Below are positions 52,595-60,560 of a stretch of DNA of 64,000 nt, one piece after another; within the stretch, counting starts at the first letter, position 1, and every line of letters begins with the position of its first letter. Source of the DNA: PALSA-505 sp036267135. GTDB taxonomy: Bacteria > Actinomycetota > Actinomycetes > Streptosporangiales > Streptosporangiaceae. The position numbers were made by a program, and so were the translations under genes. The notes under the pieces were generated by a model. The model did no database searches. It had not been told where the DNA came from and worked only from the letters and a program-made list of their open reading frames with translations. The stretch is taken from positions 14,355 to 78,354 of the forward strand of contig DATAWQ010000088.1 of assembly GCA_036267135.1 (NCBI GenBank). The letters run 5' to 3'.

Positions 52595-53416
52595 TCACGT
52601 GTAGGCACCTGGCGCGGTGTACTGCTCGAATTCGGGTGGCATCACCCCGGCGCCGCCGTCGATCAGCTGCACCGTCCCGGTGACGAACGAGGCCCGCTCG
52701 CTGGCGAGGAACGCGGCCACGGCGCCGACCTCGTCCGGCCGGGCCAGCCGCCCGACCGCGCTGTGCTCGCCCATGGTCTGCAGCTGGGCCTCGATGTCCC
52801 CGCCGTCGGCCAGCTTGGCCGCCGCCCGCTCGACCAGTTCGGTGCGGGTGGCGCCCGGCGCGAGCACGTTGACGGTCACCCCGGCCCGGGCCACCTCCGG
52901 CGCCAGCGACTGCGCGTACCTGGTGAGCGCACCGCGGGTGACACCGGACAGCGCCAGCGTGGCGATCGGGACGCTGGCCGTCTCGGACGCCACGAACAGC
53001 AGCCGGCCCCAGCCGGCCGCGGTCAGGTGCGGCACCGCGGCCTGCGACACCGCGATGGCCGGCAACAGGACCTGAGCGACGGCGGCCTGGTAGTCGTCCA
53101 GCCCGAACTGCAGCGCGGCGCCGGTGGGCGGGCTGCCGCCGCTGATCACCACGATGTGCAGCGCGCCGAAGCCAGCCGCGACGTCGTCCACCCAGCGGCG
53201 GGCCGCCTCGGCGTCGGTGATGTCGACGCTGCTGGCTTCGACCTGGCCCCTGGCCACCTCCTTGAGCCTGCCTGCCGCGGCCGCCAGCCGATCGGGATCC
53301 CTGGCGCCGATGGCCACGTGCGCACCCTCGGCTGCCAGTTCCCTGGCGACCGCGAACCCGAGGCCGCTCGAACCGCCCGAAATCAGCGCGACCTTGCCCT
53401 CAAGACCGAGTTCCAC
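52595..53416 (-). CDS. SDR-fold protein lacking the Tyr-Lys catalytic pair
   Basis: The 273-residue protein has the SDR cofactor motif VALISGGSSGLGFAVARELA (TGxxxGxG variant with SGG), VVISGGSPP in place of NNAG, ASETASVP and a normal C-terminus (APGATRTELVERA, VTGTVQLIDGG). At the active site LALSGVTRGAL puts Ser157 where Tyr is expected and Arg161 where Lys is expected. It probably binds NAD(P) but may not be a standard reductase; subgroups with such changes exist. GTG 53416 has AGAAGG nearby. It lies between the sulfotransferase and the encapsulin gene. Confidence 0.85.
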   Translation of the reverse strand: MELGLEGKVALISGGSSGLGFAVARELAAEGAHVAIGARDPDRLAAAAGRLKEVARGQVEASSVDITDAEAARRWVDDVAAGFGALHIVVISGGSPPTGAALQFGLDDYQAAVAQVLLPAIAVSQAAVPHLTAAGWGRLLFVASETASVPIATLALSGVTRGALTRYAQSLAPEVARAGVTVNVLAPGATRTELVERAAAKLADGGDIEAQLQTMGEHSAVGRLARPDEVGAVAAFLASERASFVTGTVQLIDGGAGVMPPEFEQYTAPGAYT

Positions 53417-53441
53417 TTGCCTTCTTTCAGATCTAGCGCGG

Positions 53442-54455
53442 CTATGACTCGTCCGTGGCCTGCGCCGCGGGCGCGCGTGACCGGGCACCGCGATAGGGGG
53501 ACGTCTCGCGACAGCGGTAGGCGTACCGGCGCGACAGCGGCCACGACAGCGCCTGTGCGGTGAGCCTGGACCGGCCTGGCAGGCCGGCCCGCCAGGCGTC
53601 ATCGGTGTCCCTGATCAGGGTGGGGCCGGTGCGGAAGCGGTCCGGGTTGCCGGTGACCGTGTGGTTGGGACGCAGGTCGATGACCCGGCCGTGGACCGGG
53701 TTCGCGGCCGGGTCGGTCCCGCACCACCGCAGCAGCGCGTCGACGGTTCCGGCCGGATCCGCGATGAACCTCTCGTAGCGCAGGAAGACCGACCGGGCCG
53801 GGTAGCGCCGGGTAACGGCCTCAGCGGCCAGGTTGAAGCCGTTCCAGTAGGCCGTGCTCCTGGCCGCCGACATCGGGTCGCAGTACTGCTTGCGCTCGCG
53901 CCAGGATTCGGCGGCGGCCCGAGGGTCGCGCACCAGGTGGACGTAGTACGGCGTCAGGCCTGTCAGGTGCGGGAGCAGCGCCGCCTCACCGGCGATTTTC
54001 GTGCTGTCTACGATCACACCGGCGCCGGTCCGTTCGGCGATGCCGTGGTAGACGCGGGTCATCAGGGCGGCATGCTCGCGGATATCGCTGGACCGCAGGC
54101 CCTGGTGCAGCACCCGCCAGGTGTGCCGGGTGCGGACGGAGCTGTGCTGGCGGCGCAGGACGGTGCTGGCATGCTCATCCGCGCCGACCCCAGCGGGCCT
54201 GCCCAGCGGGATGATCTGCGACCAGAGCGGGCAGCCGGTCAGCGGGTCACCGCATCCGCACCAGTGGTTGGCCCCTCGCCCCGCGGCGTTCTTCCACAGG
54301 AAGTGCAGCTCCCCGGTGTGGAAGAACCCCGGCACCTCGCCCAGCACGTTGCCCAGGATCGTGCTGCCGTTGCGGCACCACCCGAGGACGTAGATGACCT
54401 TAAGTAAGGGTTTGGCCTGCGGGCCAGCCGGCTCCTCTGCCAGCGCTTTTCCCAT
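53442..54455 (-). CDS. Sulfotransferase (PAPS-dependent type)
   Basis: The 337-residue protein has VIYVLGWCRNGSTILGNVLGEVPGFFHTGELHFLW, the 5'-phosphosulfate loop, VIVDSTKIAGEAALL, and HLVRDPRAAAESWRERK, the 3'-phosphate-binding Arg/Ser region. The family transfers sulfate from PAPS to hydroxyl groups. In known AmCP pathways to azabicyclic aziridines, sulfation creates a leaving group for ring closure, so the same use is possible here. ATG 54455 has GAGAGG about eight bases upstream. It is the first gene of the six-gene minus-strand operon, divergent from the transketolase/AmCP operon. Confidence 0.85.
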   Translation of the reverse strand: MGKALAEEPAGPQAKPLLKVIYVLGWCRNGSTILGNVLGEVPGFFHTGELHFLWKNAAGRGANHWCGCGDPLTGCPLWSQIIPLGRPAGVGADEHASTVLRRQHSSVRTRHTWRVLHQGLRSSDIREHAALMTRVYHGIAERTGAGVIVDSTKIAGEAALLPHLTGLTPYYVHLVRDPRAAAESWRERKQYCDPMSAARSTAYWNGFNLAAEAVTRRYPARSVFLRYERFIADPAGTVDALLRWCGTDPAANPVHGRVIDLRPNHTVTGNPDRFRTGPTLIRDTDDAWRAGLPGRSRLTAQALSWPLSRRYAYRCRETSPYRGARSRAPAAQATDES

Positions 54456-54927
54456 CGTCAGGCCTCTCTGTCTTCTGAAGGAGCCGCAGGGTCTACGCCG
54501 GTCCCCGGCTACCTGCCGGACCGGGCTCCGGGCGCGACCACGGTGCCAACCCAGCGGATCGTAACGTTCTCACCAGCAAAGAGCTAGACGTGTGGAATGA
54601 TTTATGTAACTTTGTCGGATGAGTCGTACTGTATCCGAGAATTACTAACAAAACAGGCAGTGCTGAGATGGGACAAACCCATACACCGTCGTATATGTTG
54701 ACCCTGCTTGGCTCTCGCGACCCCGGAGTGCTTGGTGACCATCACAGCCGCCGGATCGCCCGACCGATCACGCTGGAGCGTGGTGAACGCATGATGGTGG
54801 TCGCTCCGCTCCGTAGTCGTTTAGCGACCGCGCGCTGGCGGCCGTCGGCCCAAGCCTGCGGCAGCCATAGTCCTGCCCGCCCCCGCTGCGGACGTTGTCG
54901 TCCCGGCCCGTCCCGCCAGGAGGAGCG
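54456..54927. other. Divergent control region between the two cluster operons
   Basis: These 472 bases separate the sulfotransferase and transketolase operons. The centre (54590-54660) is clearly AT-richer than the rest of the window and is the likely promoter zone. TACGAT on the minus strand near 54557-54562 and TTGTCG at 54613 on the plus strand are possible promoter hexamers, not certain ones. The right half has an open frame (54668-54931) that overlaps the transketolase start but lacks a ribosome site and looks non-coding. A weak partial likeness to the ATGATATGAAGTG element occurs near 54597, not enough to call a third copy. Confidence 0.5.
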
Positions 54928-55731
54928 GTGATCGCCCCTACGGTGGCCCACCGGGTGCGAGAGCACATCGTGGACATGTGCGCCGGCCCAGACGGCGGCC
55001 ATCTCGGTGGCTCGCTCTCCCTGGTGGAGATCCTCACCACGCTGTACTTCGACGTGCTGCGGGTAGACCCGGCCAACCCGGCGGCCGCCGACCGGGACAT
55101 CCTGCTCCTGAGCAAGGGGCATGGGGCCGTGGCCTTGTACGCGGTGCTGGCCGAGCGGGGATTCTTCCCGGTCGGCGACCTGACGACGTTCGGCCGACCG
55201 GGCAGCAAGCTGATGGGCCACCCGGTGCGGGCGGTACCCGGGGTGGAGATGCCCACCGGAGCGCTCGGGCATGGCCTCGCCCTGGGCAACGGGTTCGCGC
55301 TGGCCGAGCGTGACCGCCGCTGCTTCGTCATCATGGGCGACGGAGAACTGCAGGAAGGCTCGGTCTGGGAGGCGGCGATGGCCACCAGCGGTCTTGGCCT
55401 GGACAACCTGATGGCCGTGGTGGACCGCAACGGCCTTCAGCTCGCCGGCGAAACAGAAGCCACCATCGCGCTCGAGCCCCTCGCTGACCGCTGGCGCGCC
55501 TTCGGCTGGGCCGTCAGGGAAGTGGACGGGCACGACCCGGGCGCCCTGGCCACCGCGTTCCGGGCCGGCGAGCCCGGCCGGCCCGTCGTGGTCCTGGCCA
55601 GCACGGTGAAGGGTAAAGGCCTTCCGTTCATCCAGGGGCGCGCCGAGAGCCACTTCGCCCGGCTGAGCGAACGCCAGCACACGAGGGCCCTGGCCGTGCT
55701 GCGGGCGCGCCAGAACAGGGGGGCATCATGA
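54928..55731 (+). CDS. Transketolase N-terminal (TPP-binding) subunit
   Basis: The 267-residue protein contains the PP-domain of transketolase: GGHLGGSLSLVEILTTLYFDVL, DILLLSKGHGAVALYAVLAERGFF, GHPVRAVPGVEMPTGALGHGLALGNGFAL, and the TPP motif GDGELQEGSVWEAAMATSGLGLDNLMAVVDRN. It forms a heteromeric enzyme with the next gene. GTG 54928 has AGGAGG six bases upstream. Sitting with AmCP genes, it should transfer a two-carbon ketol unit to a carrier-bound aldehyde, as shown for the vazabitide-type AmCP pathway, rather than serve the pentose phosphate route. Confidence 0.92.
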   Translation: MIAPTVAHRVREHIVDMCAGPDGGHLGGSLSLVEILTTLYFDVLRVDPANPAAADRDILLLSKGHGAVALYAVLAERGFFPVGDLTTFGRPGSKLMGHPVRAVPGVEMPTGALGHGLALGNGFALAERDRRCFVIMGDGELQEGSVWEAAMATSGLGLDNLMAVVDRNGLQLAGETEATIALEPLADRWRAFGWAVREVDGHDPGALATAFRAGEPGRPVVVLASTVKGKGLPFIQGRAESHFARLSERQHTRALAVLRARQNRGAS

Positions 55732-56702
55732 CCGTTCCGGCCCGGGCGGCCTACCGTGACCTGCTGATCAGGCTCATGGCGGCGGACCCGCGGATCTACT
55801 GTCTCGACACCGACACGGGCCTGTTCGCCGGGGCGGACTTTGGGCCGGCGGCCGGCCGCTACGTCAACCTCGGCATTGCCGAGCACAACCTGATGGGCGT
55901 GGCGGCGGGGCTCGCGGCGAGCGGGAAGATCCCCTTCGTCAACACGATGGCCACGTTCGCGACCACCCGGGCGCTGGAGGCGGTCAAGATCGACATCGCC
56001 TACAACCACCTGCCGGTTCGCATCGTGGCCACCCATGGCGGGCTGGCGGCCGGGCATCTCGGTCCCACCCACCACAGCCTGGAAGATCTCGCGATCATGC
56101 GGACGCTCCCCGGGTTCACCGTGGTCGTGCCGGCCGACTCGGCGGCGGCGGAGGAGGCTGTGCTCCAGACGCTGGATCTGCCCGGGCCCGCCTACATCAG
56201 GCTGGGACGGTCGGCCACGCCGCCGATCGACCTGGGACCCATCACGGTCGGCCAGGCGCAGCGCCTGCGCGACGGTTCCGATATCGCCATCTTCGCCTGT
56301 GGCCCCTATCCGGCCCTGGCCGCGCTCGGCGCCGCCGAGCAACTCGCGGGCCGTGGGATCGACGCCACGGTGATCAACATGCACACGGTGAAGCCGCTGG
56401 ACACCGCGGCGGTGCTGGCCGAGGCCCGCCGGATGCCCGCGCTCATCACCGTCGAAGAGCACTGGCGTGCCGCCGGATTCGGCGGGCTGATCGCAGAGAC
56501 CCTGTGTGACCACGCACCCACCCGGCTGACCCGCATCGGGATGCCGGAGACCTTCGCCGAGCTGGCAGGGGACCAAGCCTTCCTGCTCGAGCACTACCGG
56601 ATTTCCCACAAGGAAATAACCACCGCCGCGCTGGCCCTACTGGCCGACGTCGGCACCGTCCTCGGAGGTGTACGCAATGACGCTGGCCTGTCCCGAGTGT
56701 GA
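55728..56702 (+). CDS. Transketolase C-terminal (PYR) subunit
   Basis: The 324-residue protein has YVNLGIAEHNLMGVAAGLA with the TPP-activating Glu, PFVNTMATFATTRALEAVKIDIAYN, VATHGGLAAGHLGPTHHSLEDLAIMRTLPG and the Rossmann-like C-terminal domain (VINMHTVKPLDTAAV). ATG 55728 overlaps the first subunit's stop (ATGA). The 3' end overlaps the small lysW-like gene by 26 bases. The lack of a primary-metabolism transaldolase or full-length transketolase nearby supports a specialised role. Confidence 0.92.
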   Translation: MTVPARAAYRDLLIRLMAADPRIYCLDTDTGLFAGADFGPAAGRYVNLGIAEHNLMGVAAGLAASGKIPFVNTMATFATTRALEAVKIDIAYNHLPVRIVATHGGLAAGHLGPTHHSLEDLAIMRTLPGFTVVVPADSAAAEEAVLQTLDLPGPAYIRLGRSATPPIDLGPITVGQAQRLRDGSDIAIFACGPYPALAALGAAEQLAGRGIDATVINMHTVKPLDTAAVLAEARRMPALITVEEHWRAAGFGGLIAETLCDHAPTRLTRIGMPETFAELAGDQAFLLEHYRISHKEITTAALALLADVGTVLGGVRNDAGLSRV

Positions 56703-56844
56703 GGGCGCCGTTCAAATGGCGCCGTCGCCCCGCTTGAGCGAGATCACCAACTGCCCCGACTGCGCGATCGAGCTCGAAGTGATCAGTCTGGAGCCACTGC
56801 TGATCTCCCTGGCTCCGGAGATCGAGGAAGACTGGGGCGAGTGA
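56677..56844 (+). CDS. lysW: Amino-group carrier protein, LysW-like (55 residues)
   Basis: A very small acidic protein: MTLACPECEGAVQMAPSPRL at the start, Cys pairs at C5/C8 (CPEC) and C26/C29 (CPDC) for zinc, and the C-terminus EEDWGE. This C-terminal EDWGE is the defining feature of AmCPs: the gamma-carboxyl of the last Glu is linked to the alpha-amino group of the substrate, which protects and carries it. GGAGG lies eight bases before ATG 56677. It overlaps the transketolase gene, and its stop overlaps the lysX-like start (GTGA). It is the scaffold of the pathway. Confidence 0.95.
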   Translation: MTLACPECEGAVQMAPSPRLSEITNCPDCAIELEVISLEPLLISLAPEIEEDWGE

Positions 56845-57692
56845 AGTCCCTGGCGGTTCTCGCCTCCCGGGTTCGCTTCGAAGAGAAAGAGATCTTCGCC
56901 GCGCTGGAGCGCCGCTCGGTGCGGTACGACCACGTGGACACCCGCCAGTTCTCGGCGGGAATCTCTGGACCGGAGCGGGACGTGCGCCCGTTCGATGCGG
57001 TGCTCTGCCGGGAGATCTCTTTTAACCGCGCCTACTACGCGTGCCTGCTGCTGGAAGCGCAGGGGGCCGCGACCGTCAACCGGGCGGACGTCATCGGCGT
57101 GTGTGGCGACAAGGCCAAGACCTCACTGCTGCTGGCGGCGGCCGGGGTGCCCACGCCCCGCACGGTGGTCGCGCTCACCCCGGAGGCCGCGCTGGAGGCG
57201 GCGGAGAAGCTCGGGTTTCCCGTCGTGGCCAAGCCGCTGACGGGTTCGTGGGGCCGGCTGGTGACCGTGCTGCGGGACCGGCAGGAGGCGCAGACGGTGA
57301 TCGAGCACCGGGCCGCCCTGCCCAACCCCCAGCAGCACGTGGTGTACCTGCAAGAGCTGATCGACAAGCCGGGCCGGGACATCCGGGTGCTGGTGGCCGG
57401 GACCGACGTGCTCGGCGCGACCTACCGGTACGGCGTGGACTGGCGCACCGGGGTGGCCAGCGGCGGCACGTCCCGGCCGTGCCCGCTGTCGCCCGAGCTG
57501 ACCGGGCTCGCCGTCGGCGCCGCCCAGGCGGTCGGCGGCGGGTTCCTCGGTGTCGATCTGGTCGAGAGCCCGGACGGGCTGCAGGTGCTGGAGGTCAACC
57601 ACGCGCCGGAGTTCCGCGGGTTCCGTGACGCCCACGGCGATGCCATCGACGTGGCGGACGCTATCGTCAGCCACCTGCTGGCGGCCGCGTGA
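56841..57692 (+). CDS. lysX: LysX-like ATP-grasp ligase loading glutamate on the carrier
   Basis: The 283-residue RimK-type ATP-grasp enzyme shows CGDKAKTSLLLAAAGVPTP, FPVVAKPLTGSWGRLVTVLRD (ATP-binding Lys and glycine loop), YLQELIDKPGRDIRVLVAG, GVDLVESPDGLQVLEVNHAPEFRGF (Mg site in EVN). LysX ligates an amino acid's alpha-amine to the C-terminal Glu of LysW. Glutamate is the expected substrate by analogy with AmCP secondary pathways; alpha-aminoadipate is the alternative from lysine synthesis. GTG start overlaps the carrier stop, giving stoichiometric coupling. Confidence 0.93.
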   Translation: MKSLAVLASRVRFEEKEIFAALERRSVRYDHVDTRQFSAGISGPERDVRPFDAVLCREISFNRAYYACLLLEAQGAATVNRADVIGVCGDKAKTSLLLAAAGVPTPRTVVALTPEAALEAAEKLGFPVVAKPLTGSWGRLVTVLRDRQEAQTVIEHRAALPNPQQHVVYLQELIDKPGRDIRVLVAGTDVLGATYRYGVDWRTGVASGGTSRPCPLSPELTGLAVGAAQAVGGGFLGVDLVESPDGLQVLEVNHAPEFRGFRDAHGDAIDVADAIVSHLLAAA

Positions 57693-58702
57693 TCAGGGCG
57701 GGTGTGGTCGGCGCCGCCGGCTACCTCGGCGGTGAACTGCTCCGGCTGCTGATCGGTCATCCGGAAACGACGCTCGCCCGCGCCGTCTCGACCCGCTTTT
57801 GCGGCCGGCGGGTGGACTTCGTGCACCCGAACCTGCGGGCGGTCACGGACTTGTGCTTCTGCTCCATGGAGGACCTGCGCGACTGTGACGTGGTGTTCCT
57901 GGCCACGCCACACACCGTGGCCATGAAGACGCTGCCGGACCTGGACGCCCCCTGCGTGATTGACCTATCGGCGGACTTCCGGCTCCGCGACCCGCAGGCC
58001 TACGCCCGTTTCTACGGCGTGCAGCATGCGGCGCCGGACCGGCTGACCGACTTCGTCACCGGCTGCCCCGAGCTGTTCCGCGACGAACTGCGCGACGCCA
58101 AGCGGATCAGCGTGCCCGGGTGCATGGCCAACGCCGCCATGCTGGCCCTCGCCCCGCTCACCGGAATGATCGAGCCGGCCGTCCAGATCACCGCGCTCAC
58201 CGGATCGAGTGGGGCCGGCTCGATGTCGACCGCGGACTCGCATGCCGACCGCAGCCGGGCCATGCGTGTGTACGCTCCCGTCAGCCACCGGCACGAGGCC
58301 GAGGTCGCCCAGCTGACCGGGCTGGACGTCCGGATGTCGGTGACCGCGGTCGAGGCGGTCCGCGGGGCCCAGGTCGTCTGCCACGCCACCGCGGCCCAGG
58401 CCACAGGAACACTGACCGAACGGGATCTGAGGCAGGCCTACCGGGCCCGGTACGGCGGCGAGCCGTTCGTCCGGATCGTCGCCCACAAGCAGGGCACATA
58501 CCGGCTGCCCGACCCCAAGATCCTGCTCGGCTCCAACTTCTGCGACCTAGGTTTCGCGGCTGAAGGCGACCGGGTCACGGTCATCGCTGCTCTGGACAAC
58601 CTGATGAAGGGGGGCTCGGGCAACGCGATGCAGTGCCTCAACGTCGCGATGGGCTGGCCGGAGCGGCTCGGGCTGGAATTCCCCGGGCTCTACCCGGCGT
58701 GA
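57689..58702 (+). CDS. lysY: LysY/ArgC-like N-acyl-glutamyl-phosphate reductase
   Basis: The 337-residue protein begins MIRAGVVGAAGYLGGELLRLL, the NADPH-binding GxxGYxG motif. It has IDLSADFRLRDPQAYARFYG, VPGCMANAAMLALAPL with the catalytic Cys, TGSSGAGSMSTADSHADRS and the C-terminal DNLMKGGSGNAMQCLNV. It should reduce the carrier-bound acyl phosphate to the semialdehyde, the acceptor for the transketolase. GTG 57689 overlaps the lysX stop. In ArgC the Cys motif is usually PGCYPT; here GCMANA, a small deviation consistent with LysW-linked substrates. Confidence 0.93.
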   Translation: MIRAGVVGAAGYLGGELLRLLIGHPETTLARAVSTRFCGRRVDFVHPNLRAVTDLCFCSMEDLRDCDVVFLATPHTVAMKTLPDLDAPCVIDLSADFRLRDPQAYARFYGVQHAAPDRLTDFVTGCPELFRDELRDAKRISVPGCMANAAMLALAPLTGMIEPAVQITALTGSSGAGSMSTADSHADRSRAMRVYAPVSHRHEAEVAQLTGLDVRMSVTAVEAVRGAQVVCHATAAQATGTLTERDLRQAYRARYGGEPFVRIVAHKQGTYRLPDPKILLGSNFCDLGFAAEGDRVTVIAALDNLMKGGSGNAMQCLNVAMGWPERLGLEFPGLYPA

Positions 58703-58725
58703 ACCACAGTGAGCCCTGAACCACA

Positions 58726-59532
58726 GTGAACGCTGTGACGGTGGTGAAGTGCGGGGGTGAACTGGCCCCCGAGAACATCTGCGCGGACGTGGCCCGGCTG
58801 CGGGCGCAGGGGCAGCGAGTGGTCCTCGTGCACGGCGGCGCGCCCGAGATTTCCCGGCTGTCCGCCGAACTGGGCGTGGCCGCCAAGACCCTGCGATCGC
58901 CGAGCGGCGTGACGAGCCGGCACACCGACCTCGCCATGCTCGACGTCATCACGATGGCGATGACCGGCCGGGCCAAACCACGGCTGCTGCGCGCCCTCGC
59001 CGCTCACGGGGTCCGCGGGGTCGGGCTGACCGGCCTGGACGGCGGGCTGCTGCTGGCCCGCAGGAAAACGGCCCAGCGCAGCGTCGTCGACGGGCGCGTG
59101 GTCCTGGTCCGCGACGACTACAGCGGGCGGGTGGTCAAGGTCGCGGACGATGTGCTGCACGTCCTGCTGGACGCCGGCCTCACACCGGTGGTGTCGCCAC
59201 CCGCGGCGGGCGACGACGGGCATCCGCTCAACGTGGACGCCGACCGGGCTGCCGCCGCGGTCGCGGCGGCGATAGCCGCCGACCGTCTCTTGCTGCTGAC
59301 CGCGGCGCCGGGTGTGCTGACCGAGATCAGCGACGAGAGCAGCGTTCTGCCCCGGTGCGCGCTGCCCGCGGACGGCTCAATCCCGTACGCGGTCACGGGC
59401 GGCATGCACCGTAAGATCATCGCGGCGCGGGAAGCGCTGGCGGGCGGTGTGCCCGAGGTCATCATCGGGGATGGCCGGACGCCGCAGCCGCTGACGCAGG
59501 TCAGCGGAACAATCATGGAGGTCCGCGCGTGA
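58726..59532 (+). CDS. lysZ: LysZ/ArgB-like amino-acid kinase
   Basis: The 268-residue kinase has VVKCGGELAPENICADVARL, VLVHGGAPEISRLSAELGV, GVGLTGLDGGLLLARRK, PLNVDADRAAAAVAAAIAADRLLLLTAAPGVLTE and the GGMHRKIIAAREALAGG motif. It phosphorylates the side-chain carboxyl of the carrier-bound amino acid for reduction by the LysY-like enzyme. It begins 23 bases after lysY; no good ribosome site is seen before GTG 58726, and a TGAACCACAGTGA repeat fills the gap, so the start is slightly uncertain. Confidence 0.92.
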   Translation: MNAVTVVKCGGELAPENICADVARLRAQGQRVVLVHGGAPEISRLSAELGVAAKTLRSPSGVTSRHTDLAMLDVITMAMTGRAKPRLLRALAAHGVRGVGLTGLDGGLLLARRKTAQRSVVDGRVVLVRDDYSGRVVKVADDVLHVLLDAGLTPVVSPPAAGDDGHPLNVDADRAAAAVAAAIAADRLLLLTAAPGVLTEISDESSVLPRCALPADGSIPYAVTGGMHRKIIAAREALAGGVPEVIIGDGRTPQPLTQVSGTIMEVRA

Positions 59533-60560
59533 CACCAGAAGATCTTCTGTATCGAATGCTGGAGATCCCCTCGCTGTCCGGGGACGAAGCGGCTCTAGCG
59601 CGGTTTCTCACCGCAAGCATGGCCGACCTCGGCTTCCGCGCGCGGCGGGACGAGGTGGGCAACGTCATCGGCGACATCGGTGGCGGCGACGGCCCGGTGA
59701 TCATGTTGCTCAGCCACATGGACACGGTCGGCCCGATGCTGCCGGTCCGGCGGGACGCCGACCGCCTGTACGGACGCGGAGCGGTGGATGCGAAAGGGCC
59801 GCTCGCCACGATGATCTCCGCCGCCGCGGCCCGGCCGGACTTCCCGGGGACCATCCGGGTGATCGGCGCTGTCGAGGAGGAATGGCTTTCCCGCGGTGGC
59901 CATCACATCGCCGCCACCGTGCCGCCCCCGGACGTGCTCATCATCGGCGAGCCGGGTGGCTGGGAGCGCGTCGTGCTGGGTTACAAGGGAAAGATCGATC
60001 TCGAGTTCTGGGTCGAGCGGCCGGCCTCTCATTCGACCAACCCGGCGCCCAAGGCCAGCGAGGTGGCCGCCGGGTTCTGGCAGCATGTGCTCGACGTGCT
60101 CGGCCCGCAGCGCGATCACGGCTCCTTCTCCGTGCCCGCGGCGACGCTGCGCCGGATCACCGGCGATCTGGTGACCGGCCGGGTGGAGGTGGACTGCCGG
60201 ACACCGGTGGGATTCGACGTGGACGACTTCGTCAGCCGCCTCCGGCAGGCGGCGCCGGGCGGCGAGGTCAAGCTGATCCGGAGCATCCCGGCCGTCCGCG
60301 TCGAGAGGTCCAGCCCTGTTGTGAGCTGCCTGTCCGCGGCCATCCGCCGCCACGGCGGGCAGCCGCGGCCCACGCTCAAGACCGGCACCTCCGACATGAA
60401 CACGGTGTCACCGACCTGGACGGTCCCGATGGCCGCCTACGGGCCGGGCAGCAGCGCGCTCGATCACAGCGACGACGAGCACATCGAGCTTGCCGAGTTC
60501 CGCAGCGCCATCGCCGTCCTGGGCGCCGCCGTGGACGAGTTGCCGTCGGTTCTTACCTGA
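59529..60560 (+). CDS. lysK: LysK-like carboxypeptidase releasing the product from the carrier (M20)
   Basis: The 343-residue M20 metallopeptidase has LLSHMDTVGPMLPVRRDADRLYGRGAVDAKGPLATMI (metal His/Asp and DAKG), AVEEEWLSRGGHHIA (catalytic Glu), IIGEPGGWERVVLGYKGKIDL and the final His in SSALDHSDDEHIEL. LysK cleaves the isopeptide bond between LysW and the finished amino acid. GTG 59529 overlaps the lysZ stop (GTGA). It ends the AmCP operon; no LysJ-like aminotransferase is present. It converges with the transglycosylase gene with 8 bases of overlap. Confidence 0.93.
   Translation: MTPEDLLYRMLEIPSLSGDEAALARFLTASMADLGFRARRDEVGNVIGDIGGGDGPVIMLLSHMDTVGPMLPVRRDADRLYGRGAVDAKGPLATMISAAAARPDFPGTIRVIGAVEEEWLSRGGHHIAATVPPPDVLIIGEPGGWERVVLGYKGKIDLEFWVERPASHSTNPAPKASEVAAGFWQHVLDVLGPQRDHGSFSVPAATLRRITGDLVTGRVEVDCRTPVGFDVDDFVSRLRQAAPGGEVKLIRSIPAVRVERSSPVVSCLSAAIRRHGGQPRPTLKTGTSDMNTVSPTWTVPMAAYGPGSSALDHSDDEHIELAEFRSAIAVLGAAVDELPSVLT

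Noticed and set aside
54590..54640. Third copy of the ATGATATGAAGTG element before the transketolase operon
   Set aside because: Only short, interrupted similarity (AATGATTTATG and ACTTTGTCGG); not enough to separate from chance.
54668..54931. 87-codon open frame whose stop overlaps the transketolase start
   Set aside because: No ribosome site, Arg-rich composition without any domain, and it covers the probable promoter region; the overlap looks accidental.
57689..60560. Primary arginine or lysine biosynthesis genes (argC/argB/argE)
   Set aside because: The LysW-like carrier with EEDWGE, the LysX gene and the transketolase pair, all overlapping, show an AmCP secondary pathway; argJ/argD/argR are absent.
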